Origin: Erythrobacteraceae bacterium WH01K
Lineage (GTDB): Bacteria; Pseudomonadota; Alphaproteobacteria; Sphingomonadales; Sphingomonadaceae
Direction of reading: 5' to 3'
Length of the DNA: 64,000 nucleotides
Assembly: GCA_027941995.1 (NCBI GenBank)
Contig: CP115966.1
Span: forward strand, 62,001 to 126,000
The notes under the pieces are model-generated. The model did not search any database and had not been told where the DNA came from. It saw only the letters and a program-made list of their open reading frames with translations. This document shows, in pieces, positions 28,151 through 35,972 of the stretch. How positions within the stretch are numbered: the first letter of the stretch is position 1; each line of letters starts with the position of its first letter. The position numbers were made by a program, and so were the translations under genes.

Positions 28151-28652
28151 ATGCCCCGTTCCCCCTTCACCGCTCCGCTCGCCAGCCTTGCCGCCGCGTC
28201 CATGACGCTGGGCGGATGCGCTGCCGGACGGCCCCTGCCAACCTGTCACAGGCGCGCTGGGCGCCGGGACAGGAGGCGGCCGGCACCGTCATCCGCAGGG
28301 CGAGTGGACCGCGCCGGACGCAGCTTCCGCGCAGGCCTCCTGCACCAATGCCCTCCTCCCCTCCGTTCCCGGCGCCCTTCGGGTCGCACCAGGTGAGCTG
28401 GGAACGGCGACCCTCCGGCTTGCTCCGGGCGATCGACTGCTGGTCGAGATCCTGGGCGACCCCGACGCGCTGAGCGGCACTTATGCCGTCGGCGCCGACG
28501 GCATGATGGCCCTCGGGTCCATCGATCCTGTCGACGCGCTCGGAGCAACGCCGGAGCGGTTTGCACGTGATCTGAAACCCGCCCTCGTCGCTGCCGGGCT
28601 GGTTCGCCCGTTGAGGAATGCGGTTCGCGTCAGGCTGGAGGAGGCGGGCGGG
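28151..28652 (+). pseudogene. Polysaccharide export (Wza/KpsD-like) lipoprotein, frameshifted and 3'-truncated
   Basis: The start gives a lipoprotein signal, PFTAPLASLAAASMTLGGCAAG, in one frame. A frameshift between about 28230 and 28385 moves to a second frame that carries the poly-export domain: LAPGDRLLVEILGDPDALSG, TYAVGADGMMALGSI, then FARDLKPALVAAGLV and NAVRVRLEEAGG. After about 28652 the sequence becomes the antisense of a receiver domain, so the SLBB domains and the rest of the gene are gone. The family forms the outer-membrane pore or co-factor for exopolysaccharide export. The upstream sigma-54 promoter and enhancers suggest nitrogen/NO or quorum-type control when intact. Confidence 0.72.
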
Positions 28653-29640
28653 GTAATGCCGATGACCGGTGTGCGCGAGACGCCCCCCATCGACCGGATG
28701 GTGCGGACGGCTGTTTCGCCGTCCATGACGGGCATCTGCACGTTCTTCAGCACGGCGTCGAATGCCTCGCGGCTTACGAGGTCCACGGCCTCGGCACCAT
28801 TGGTCACGGTCCGCACCGTGCAGCCCAGCTTCTCCAGCAGGGCAGCGATAATCTGCCGGTTGCTCTCGGTATCCTCGGCCAGCAGGACGGAAGGTGCGTC
28901 CCCGTCGCCGGTGCGAAGCGGGACCGCCTCGCCGCCGTCGCCATCGGCCGCGACCGGCAGCGGTTCGGACGGCCAGCGCGTCCTCCGCGCGGGTTCTTTC
29001 AACCTCCAGGTCCTGCGTTACGCGGTCCAGCTCCTTCACCCGCCGTTCCGCCCGCAATTGCAGCATCCGCACGGTCCGCTCGTTCTGGCGAATTTCGGTT
29101 ATGTCCCGCACTGAGCCATAGATACCGCGCGCCGTGCGGCCCTTCCCGGTGGAACGGCGCATATGCCAGCGCAGCCAGCGCGTCCCCGTCTCCGGATGGA
29201 CGATGCGATGGTCGAATTCATAGTCGATGTCGGGCGGCAGTTCGGAATAGAAGCGCTTCGTTTCCGCCATCATCCGCCGAGCATCGAGCGGGTGGATGCG
29301 GGCAACCACGTCCTTCGGCGTCATCTGCTTGTCCGGCGGATAGCCGAAGATATGGCTGAGCTGGACAGAGCTGGTGAAAGGCTCCCCCGGACCGCCGTGG
29401 ATCGTGGCGAAACCGCCGGTGCGCTGGGCGCTCACCAATTGCTGGTTCTGCAGTTCCAGCCGGCGAACGAGCTCTTCCTCGCTCTTGCGCAATTCGCGGT
29501 TGGCGCTGTCGAGTTCCCGCATCCGGCCTTCCAGCGCGCGCTCCGCCTCGGCCAGCGCCTTTCCGCGCGGGCGCCAGCTTGCGCTGGAGTATCTCGGCCA
29601 TCCGTTCCGGCGAAGGCGTGCCGGATGTGTCGATCTTCAT
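28653..29640 (-). pseudogene. PAS-receiver hybrid sensor kinase, kinase core deleted
   Basis: Pieces lie in three frames. ATG 29640 gives MKIDTSGTPSPERMAEILQR, and the next frame carries a coiled-coil (ANRELRKSEEELVRRLELQN) plus a PAS_3 domain (FGYPPDKQMTPKDVVARIHP, GTRWLRWHMRRST, YGSVRDITEIRQNE) and a second coil. At about 28970 the frame jumps to a receiver domain (SVLLAEDTESNRQIIAALLE). The HisKA and ATPase domains expected between are missing. The receiver's phosphorylation site reads VLKNVQMPVMDG, with Asn where Asp is expected. It ends abruptly at TPVIGIT where it joins the export gene tail to tail. Confidence 0.75.
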
Positions 29641-31370
29641 CTAGCTGTCCTCCAGCGCCTGCGCGATCATGTCTGCATCGGGCACGCCGCCAAGCGTGAT
29701 GACCCGCGCCCCGGTATGACCGGGACCGGGCGCTGCCCCGTCGAGGCAGATGACAATATCGGGATCGTGTCCGTCATCCCCCTCGCCCACGACCCGGCAG
29801 CCCAGTTCTTCCAGCGCAGCCTCCGCCGCCAGCCGTGCAATGGCGCTGCCCCCGGCAATCGCCGCCGTCAGCCCGGTACCCGGAAGCCTCGCGGTGCCGC
29901 GCCGGTCGCGCCGTGCGGGCAGGTCTAGGATAAAAGTGCTGCCCTCGCCCTCCACGCTCGTCACATCGACATCCCCGCACATAGCGCGGGCATAGGTCCG
30001 GCAGATGGAGAGCCCGAGCCCGGTGCCGCCGAAACGTCGCTCTGTCGAGGCATCGACCTGTTCGAACGGGGTGAACAGGGCGTCCAGCCTGTCTTCCGGT
30101 ATTCCGATGCCGGTATCGGTGACGGACAGGCGCAGGCGCACGTCGTCGCCATCCACCGGCACGATTTCGCACGCCATGCGCACTTCGCCGCTGGCGGTGA
30201 ACTTGATGGCATTGGACAGGAAATTGGCGAGGATCTGCTGGATCCGCGCCTCGTCCCCCCAGCAATATCTCACGCGGCCCCGGCTCCAGCGCCAGGCCTA
30301 CGCCCTTGCGCCGCGCCAACGGTTCGAACAGCTCGCCCGCCCGGCGGACCATTTCGGCTGTATCGAACGGTCGCTCCTCCAGCTGGACAGCATTGCTTTC
30401 GGCCCGCGCCGTTCGCAGCACATCGTCCAGCACGCGCATCAGTGCCTCTGCCGAATTCTCGATCGTGGCCAGCGCCCGATCGCGTGCGCGCCGAATTGTC
30501 CTGCCGGACCTGTTCCAGCATTCCCAGGATACCGGTCATCGGCGTGCGAATTTCATGGCTAACCGTCGCGAGCAGCGTCTTGCGGTTTTCCGCCGCGTTA
30601 CGGGCATCGTCCCGCGCGGCGAGCAGGGCGTCCTCGGCGGCCTTCTGCTGACTGATATCGCGCGCGATATAGGCAGAGCCGGTCAGCTTGCCCGCATTGT
30701 CGGTAATCGCCTCGATCGCTTCTTCGGCCCAGAAGATGCGGCCCTGCCCGCCTCGCAGTTCGTTGGAGCGAGAGACCCGGCCTTCCTGCGCCACCTGTGC
30801 CAGCAGTTCGCGCGCCATGAGCGTGGCTGCCGCACCGCCTGCCGGGGCTCCCCGGCCTGCCCCCGGCTCTCCGACCTGTGCCCACACCTGCGCGAGACCG
30901 AGATTGCTCGATGCGTCCCAGCCATAGACCTGCGTCGCGGCACGGTTGGCCCGCGTGATCCGCCCTTCCGCATCCAGCAGCAGGACTGCGTGCTCTTCGA
31001 GCGAACCGACCAGCAAATCGAAGGATTGCGTCAGCCGCAGGCGTTCGCGGGTCACACGGCTTTCCATGTCGTCGAAGGCACGGTCGAGCCGGGCGATCTC
31101 GTCGCCTCCGGCATCAGCCGCTATGCCGCCGCCTGCAAGTTCCCGCTCCATCCGGTCGATGGCGGATTGCTGGGCAGCCTCGATCTCGGCAAAGCGCGAT
31201 TGCAATTCGCGGCCTGCCAGCGTGCGATCTTCCCTCAGTGCAGAAAGCGCGGATCCGATTTCGCGGCTGCGCGCCTCGTCATAGGCGACCCATGTTGAAA
31301 TGCCGAACAACAACAGGCCGATCGGCAAGATGATCTCAAGCGCCCGTGTGCCGAGATGGCCAAGCCGCAA
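29641..31370 (-). pseudogene. PAS histidine kinase with two frameshifts
   Basis: A TTG start at 31370, with GGAG six bases upstream, opens a membrane helix (LEIILPIGLLLFGISTWVAY), a coiled-coil, a PAS domain and HisKA with phosphoacceptor His in LLATVSHEIRTPM. Near 30490 a few codons are lost and the frame changes to finish HisKA (TIENSAEALMRVLDDVLRTA). Near 30277 it changes again into an intact-looking ATPase domain (N-box ANFLSNAIKF, DTGIGIPED, GGTGLGLSICRTY) and a weak receiver-like tail. Its stop abuts the ATG of the next kinase, so the two were co-transcribed. Confidence 0.78.
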
Positions 31371-31417
31371 GACAGACTCCTATCGCGGCATCTTCGAACA
31401 TGCGCGCCTCAGGCAGT

Positions 31418-32233
31418 CTAGTGCCATTTCCCGACCAATTGTTGATCGCCCGATCGTAAAGCCTGACCGAACAAATGGACGCGGACCCAGTCGACACTTG
31501 AGTTTGCATCGCCCGGTACTTCGCCGGACAGGACGTCTTCGCCCAGCATGCGCGACCAGTAAGTCTGCGCCCCGCCTTCCAGCCTCCAGCGGTGGATGGC
31601 CCGCGTGTAGAGATTGAGGTCGTGTTCCGCGCTGATGCCGATCGCACCGAAGACGGCGTGTGCAGTGTTCGCCACGCGCGGTGCGGCCTCTGCGGCGACG
31701 GTCTTTGCCATGGCCGCTTGCGCGCGCCCGGGCCACCCGCCGGACGCCGCCAGTTCCACTGCCAGCCGCATCGCGACACAGTCCTGCGCCATGACCGCCA
31801 GTTGCTGCTGCAGCGCCTGCTGCTTGCCGATGGGCTTGCCGAACTGGACCCGCTCGTTCGAATGATCGACCGCCATGGCCAGCAGCCTGTCCGCCGCGCC
31901 CGCGATCAGGGCAGCGTGAAGCAGCGCGGCCGCGTTCTCGCGCCGCTCCGGTTCGTTCTCGCCGGTCGCGCGGTCGATCATCGCCTCGCCAATCCCGGCG
32001 GGCACGGCATGGCGTCCCAGCGCCATCCACAGCGGCGCGACATCGGTAAGGCCCAGCCCGGCCCCGCCCGCATCCTCGGCCACCAGCGCATCGAGGAAGC
32101 CGGACGCCTCGACCGCCTGCATGGCCCCGGTATCCTCGCCGGCCTCCATGGCGCGAACCTGCGCGGGCGCGAAATGCTCGCCCAGCATCTGTTCGAACGG
32201 TTCGAGATATTCGTTGGTCACCGGCGCGCTCAT
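31418..32233 (-). CDS. Short acyl-CoA dehydrogenase-like protein lacking the middle domain
   Basis: A 271-residue protein. Residues 1-80 match the N-terminal helical domain (GFLDALVAEDAGGAGLGLTD, LWMALGRHAVPAGIGE) and 100-260 the C-terminal domain (LIAGAADRLLAMAVDHSNER, VQFGKPIGKQQALQQQLAVM). The beta-sheet middle domain (about 90-100 residues, with the FAD/substrate signature) is absent, the two halves being joined at MIDRATGENEPERREN. It may act as the non-catalytic partner of the next dehydrogenase, or be a gene with an in-frame deletion. GGAG lies six bases before the ATG, within a tandem repeat. Confidence 0.78.
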   Translation of the reverse strand: MSAPVTNEYLEPFEQMLGEHFAPAQVRAMEAGEDTGAMQAVEASGFLDALVAEDAGGAGLGLTDVAPLWMALGRHAVPAGIGEAMIDRATGENEPERRENAAALLHAALIAGAADRLLAMAVDHSNERVQFGKPIGKQQALQQQLAVMAQDCVAMRLAVELAASGGWPGRAQAAMAKTVAAEAAPRVANTAHAVFGAIGISAEHDLNLYTRAIHRWRLEGGAQTYWSRMLGEDVLSGEVPGDANSSVDWVRVHLFGQALRSGDQQLVGKWH

Positions 32234-32285
32234 CTCAGACTCCTCATCTCAGGCCCCTCATCTCAGACCCCTCATCTCAGGCCCA
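32230..32285 (-). repeat. Four tandem 14-bp repeats carrying stop, Shine-Dalgarno and start signals
   Basis: Four consecutive 14-bp units with consensus TCATCTCAGRCCCC begin at 32230, 32244, 32258 and 32272. On the minus strand each unit reads as TGA-GATGA preceded by a GGGG or GGAG run, so every unit offers a stop, a ribosome-binding site and an ATG. The upstream dehydrogenase stops in the first unit read and the downstream gene starts in the last. Because 14 is not a multiple of three, each repeat shifts frame. Confidence 0.9.
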
Positions 32286-33411
32286 AACCCCGCGCGATGA
32301 TCCCGCGCAGGATTTCGCGGGTCCCACCCCGCAACGAGAAGCTGGGCGCGATATGCGTGACATAGGTCAGCGCCGCGCGAAAATCGTCGCTCACCGGTTC
32401 TTCCGGATAGGCGGCCAGATCGTCTCCGATGGCAATCGGCAGCGCCTGTTCGAAGGCGGTGCCCAGGTCCTTCACCACCGAAGCCTCGACCACCGGACTT
32501 TCCCCGGCCGCCAGTTGCCCGGTGCATGCGAGCGACATGGCGCGCAGGGCCGCCAGCTTCGCCATGAAGCCGCCGACCAGCGCCAGGGTCGCCGGATCGC
32601 GTCGCTGCACGCGGCGCAAATGCGCCAGCCACGCATCCAGCAGCACGATGCTGGAATAGATCCGCTCCGGCCCGCTGCGTTCGAAGGCGAGTTCCGCGAC
32701 CACCTGCTGCCAGCCGCCGCCTTCCTCACCGATCAGCGCATCGGCAGGCAGGTCCACGTCCTCGAAGAAAACCTCGGCAAAATGCACGTCGCCGGCAAGG
32801 TCGGTGATCGGACGGATATCCACGCCGGGCGCTTTCAGGTCCACGATCAGCTGCGACAGGCCGCGATGGCGGTCGTCTGCCGTGCCCGATGTGCGGACCA
32901 GCGCGATCATGTAATCCGAATGCATCGAATTGGTGGTCCAGATCTTCTGGCCGTTGAGACGCCACCCGGCCTGGGTGCGTTCGGCGCGTGTGCGCACGCT
33001 GGCAAGGTCCGAACCGCTGCCCGGCTCGCTCATCCCGATGCAGAACAGCAATTCGCCGCGGCAGATGGCCGGGATATATTTGCGGCGCTGTTCCTCGGTC
33101 CCGAAATTCAGGATCAGCGGCGCGCTCTGCCGGTCGGCGATCCAGTGGGCGGCAACCGGTGCGCCCGCGACCAGCAATTCCTCCACCACGACGAACCGTG
33201 CGAAAGGGCCTCGGCCTCCCCCGCCATATTGGGTCGGCAGGGTCAGGCCGAGCAGCCCTGCCTCTCCCAGCTTGCGGCTGAAGTCCGCATCGAAACCCGA
33301 CCACGACCGCGATCGCTGGGCCGGCGTCATCTCCGCCACCGCCTCCGCCGCAAGCGCTCGCACTTGTTCGCGCAGCGCCTCGTCTTCACGCGGTATCTCG
33401 GCAAGGGTCAT
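32272..33411 (-). CDS. Acyl-CoA dehydrogenase
   Basis: A 379-residue dehydrogenase. GMSEPGSGSDLASVRTRAER is signature 1 and WTTNSMHSDYMIALVRTSG follows, as in FadE-type enzymes acting on larger (for example cyclic or sterol-derived) acyl-CoAs. The end, FSLRGGTREILRGIIARGL, is the usual C-terminal signature. The ATG at 33411 is chosen over a GTG at 33450 because MTLAEIPRED matches the family start and the GTG lacks a ribosome-binding site. It pairs with the shorter dehydrogenase downstream, separated by the 14-bp repeats. Confidence 0.92.
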   Translation of the reverse strand: MTLAEIPREDEALREQVRALAAEAVAEMTPAQRSRSWSGFDADFSRKLGEAGLLGLTLPTQYGGGGRGPFARFVVVEELLVAGAPVAAHWIADRQSAPLILNFGTEEQRRKYIPAICRGELLFCIGMSEPGSGSDLASVRTRAERTQAGWRLNGQKIWTTNSMHSDYMIALVRTSGTADDRHRGLSQLIVDLKAPGVDIRPITDLAGDVHFAEVFFEDVDLPADALIGEEGGGWQQVVAELAFERSGPERIYSSIVLLDAWLAHLRRVQRRDPATLALVGGFMAKLAALRAMSLACTGQLAAGESPVVEASVVKDLGTAFEQALPIAIGDDLAAYPEEPVSDDFRAALTYVTHIAPSFSLRGGTREILRGIIARGLGLR

Positions 33412-33473
33412 CTGGTCGAACAGGGCATCGTCTCCGCAGTCTTGCCGCACATTTAGGTTTACGCGGGCCCGCC

Positions 33474-34295
33474 ATGCAACCTAGCACAGCGTCCATGGAA
33501 CCGTTTCTGAAAACAGAGCGCGATGGCCCCGTCGTCATCGCCAGCCTCAATCGCCCCGACACCCGTAACGCCATTTCGGAAACCGCACATAGCGAGGAAA
33601 TCGCCGCGTTCTGCGCCGACATGACCCGCGACCGCAGCGTGCGCGCCATCGTCCTGACCGGCGAAGGCAGCGCCTTTTGCGCGGGTGGCAATGTGAAGGA
33701 CATGGTCGGTAAATCGGCAATGTTCGCAGGCAGCCCCTACGAAATCCGCAACCGCTACCGCACCGGCATCCAGCTGATTCCGGCGGCGCTCTACGACCTG
33801 GAAGTGCCGGTGGTCGCCGCGGTCAACGGACCTGCCATCGGCGCCGGACTGGACCTTGCCTGCATGGCCGACATCCGCATCGGCAGCGAGAAAGCGATCT
33901 TCGGCGAGACGTTCGTGAAACTGGGCATCATCCCCGGCGATGGCGGTGCATGGCTGCTGCCGCGCGTGATCGGCATGGCGCGTGCGACGCAGATGACGCT
34001 GACCGGCGAGATCATCGACGCGGCAAAGGCGCTGGAATTCGGGCTGATCAGCGAATGCGTCCCGCATGACGAATGCCTGCCGCGCGCCGTCGAGGTGGCA
34101 GGCGCAATCGCGGTCAATCCCGGTCACTCGACCCGCATGGCGAAGCGCCTGCTCCGCGAAGGGCAGGACATGAAGCTGGGCCCTCTGCTTGAACTGAGCG
34201 CCGCCTACCAGGCGCTGGCCCACCATACGGACGATCACCACGAGGCGGTGGATGCCTTCATGGAGAAGCGGAAGCCCGACTTCCGCGACAGCTGA
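33474..34295 (+). CDS. Enoyl-CoA hydratase/isomerase family protein
   Basis: A 273-residue crotonase. VLTGEGSAFCAGGNVKDM is the first oxyanion-hole segment, and AAVNGPAIGAGLDLACMADIRIGSEKAIFGE the second; FGETFVKLGIIPGDGGAWLLPR supplies the catalytic region with Glu. A second ATG seven codons in (MEPFLKTERDG) is an alternative start. Divergent from the dehydrogenase pair. Confidence 0.91.
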   Translation: MQPSTASMEPFLKTERDGPVVIASLNRPDTRNAISETAHSEEIAAFCADMTRDRSVRAIVLTGEGSAFCAGGNVKDMVGKSAMFAGSPYEIRNRYRTGIQLIPAALYDLEVPVVAAVNGPAIGAGLDLACMADIRIGSEKAIFGETFVKLGIIPGDGGAWLLPRVIGMARATQMTLTGEIIDAAKALEFGLISECVPHDECLPRAVEVAGAIAVNPGHSTRMAKRLLREGQDMKLGPLLELSAAYQALAHHTDDHHEAVDAFMEKRKPDFRDS

Positions 34296-34408
34296 ACTTT
34301 TTTACCCGGCGCGGGTCGCGGGTGCCGTAACGGAACCCTGCACCAGCGTCTCGACAGCGATGCAGCGGGTCTGCAATGCAGCGGCACAAAACAAGACAGG
34401 AGCGAGCG

Positions 34409-35191
34409 ATGGCCTATAACACTTTGCGTACCGAGCAGGACGGTCCGGTCCTGAAGATCACCCTCAACCGGCCCGACCGGCTGAATGCCTGCCCGCCGGA
34501 GATGGCGGACGAGCTGTTCGACGCCCTGCGCGACCTGGACGGCGCGCGCGCCGTCCTGCTGAGCGGGGAGGGCCGTGCCTTCTGTTCCGGGGCGGATCTC
34601 GCATCCAGCGCCGACAGCGCCATCACCGGCGGCGCACGGTCCTACACCGCCCTGCAGAAGCATTATAACCCGATGGTCGAACTGCTCGCGGGCCTGCGCG
34701 TCCCGGTGGTCGCCGCAGTGCAGGGTCCGGCGGCGGGCATAGGCTGCTCGATCGCGCTGGCAGCGGACTTCGTGATCGCGGGCAAGAGCGGCTATTTCCT
34801 GCAGGCCTTCGTCAATATCGGCCTCGTTCCCGATGGCGGGTCCAGCTGGATGCTGCCGCGTCTGGTCGGCCTGGCGCGGGCAAGCCGGATGATGATGCTG
34901 GGCGAGCGCATCCACGGCGAAGAGGCCGAGCGTATCGGGCTGATCTACAAATGCGTCGAGGACGATGCCCTGATGGGCGAGGCGAACGCCCTGACGGAAA
35001 AGCTGGCCAATGGCCCGACCGTGGCGCTGGGCCAGATGAAGCAGACCCTGCGCGGCGGACTGGAAACCGATTTCACCTCCACCCTCTCGGCAGAAGCCGC
35101 AGGCCAGCGCATCGCCGGCAGCACGCAGGACGCGATGGTCGGCGCAGCATCGTTCCTCAGCAAGCAGAAGCCGCAATTCACCGGCAAGTAG
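34409..35191 (+). CDS. Enoyl-CoA hydratase/isomerase family protein
   Basis: A 260-residue crotonase. VLLSGEGRAFCSGADLASS and VQGPAAGIGCSIALAADFVIAGKSGYF are the two oxyanion-hole regions; AFVNIGLVPDGGSSWMLPRLVG follows. The second site has Asp/Gly where hydratases have Glu, more like PaaG-type isomerases. The ATG at 34409 is preceded by AGGAGCG. It follows the previous hydratase by 113 bp with its own probable promoter. Confidence 0.91.
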   Translation: MAYNTLRTEQDGPVLKITLNRPDRLNACPPEMADELFDALRDLDGARAVLLSGEGRAFCSGADLASSADSAITGGARSYTALQKHYNPMVELLAGLRVPVVAAVQGPAAGIGCSIALAADFVIAGKSGYFLQAFVNIGLVPDGGSSWMLPRLVGLARASRMMMLGERIHGEEAERIGLIYKCVEDDALMGEANALTEKLANGPTVALGQMKQTLRGGLETDFTSTLSAEAAGQRIAGSTQDAMVGAASFLSKQKPQFTGK

Positions 35192-35257
35192 GCAGGCGGC
35201 AGGGACGCGGAGACGAATGAGTTGAAGGCTGCCGCCTGTGCGCATAGATGCGGACAG

Positions 35258-35938
35258 GTGAGCAGCCCTCCTTCCCACGACAATCGCAGCACGCAGTCCG
35301 GCACCGCGCCCTCGATGGGCGATGGCCACCGCGACGCGTTCCGGGAAGCACTGGGCTCCTTCGCCACCGGGGTCACCATCGCGACCACGCTGGATGCGGA
35401 AGGTCAGCCGGTCGGAGTCACGGCCAGCAGTTTCAATTCCGTCAGCCTTGCCCCCCCGCTGGTCCTCTGGTCGCTGGCCAAGGACAGCCAGTCGCGCGCC
35501 GCCTTCGAGGAAAGCGGCCATTTCGCTATCCACGTGCTGGCCGCCTCGCAGGAAGAGCTGTCGAACCGGTTTGCGCGGCGCGGCGCGGACAAGTTCAGCG
35601 GCGTCCCGTGGACCCCCGGCCGCCTCGGCTCCCCGGTCTTCGCGGATCACGCGGCGCTTTTCGAATGCACCACGCGCCACCTCTACGATGGCGGCGACCA
35701 CGTGATCATGGTCGGCGAAGTGGTGGATTTCGAAGCGCGCGACGAGGCGCCGCTTCTGTTCCACGGGGGGCGCTATGCCGACCACCGCCCGCGCGCAGGC
35801 TCGCCCGACGAGACCGAAGCCCAGCGACTGGCCCTGGCGGCCGGAATGGTCGAGCAGGCCCTGACCGGCCCGCTTTCAGGCGATTTTGCGCAAGGCGATC
35901 TGGATGCCGCGCTGAAGGTCCTGCGCGCGCTGATCTGA
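35258..35938 (+). CDS. Flavin reductase family (HpaC/NTA-type) protein
   Basis: A protein of about 226 residues with the flavin reductase-like split-barrel fold. FREALGSFATGVTIATTLD and PVGVTASSFNSVSLAPPLVLWSLA are the FMN-binding hallmark, and HFAIHVLAASQEELSNRFA follows. Such proteins supply reduced flavin to a two-component monooxygenase, but no oxygenase partner is adjacent. The start is uncertain: GTG 35258 (used), ATG 35315 (just before the domain) or TTG 35222. Confidence 0.85.
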   Translation: MSSPPSHDNRSTQSGTAPSMGDGHRDAFREALGSFATGVTIATTLDAEGQPVGVTASSFNSVSLAPPLVLWSLAKDSQSRAAFEESGHFAIHVLAASQEELSNRFARRGADKFSGVPWTPGRLGSPVFADHAALFECTTRHLYDGGDHVIMVGEVVDFEARDEAPLLFHGGRYADHRPRAGSPDETEAQRLALAAGMVEQALTGPLSGDFAQGDLDAALKVLRALI

Positions 35939-35972
35939 CTTCCCTGGCCTGAGCGCGGAGGAACTGCCCCGG

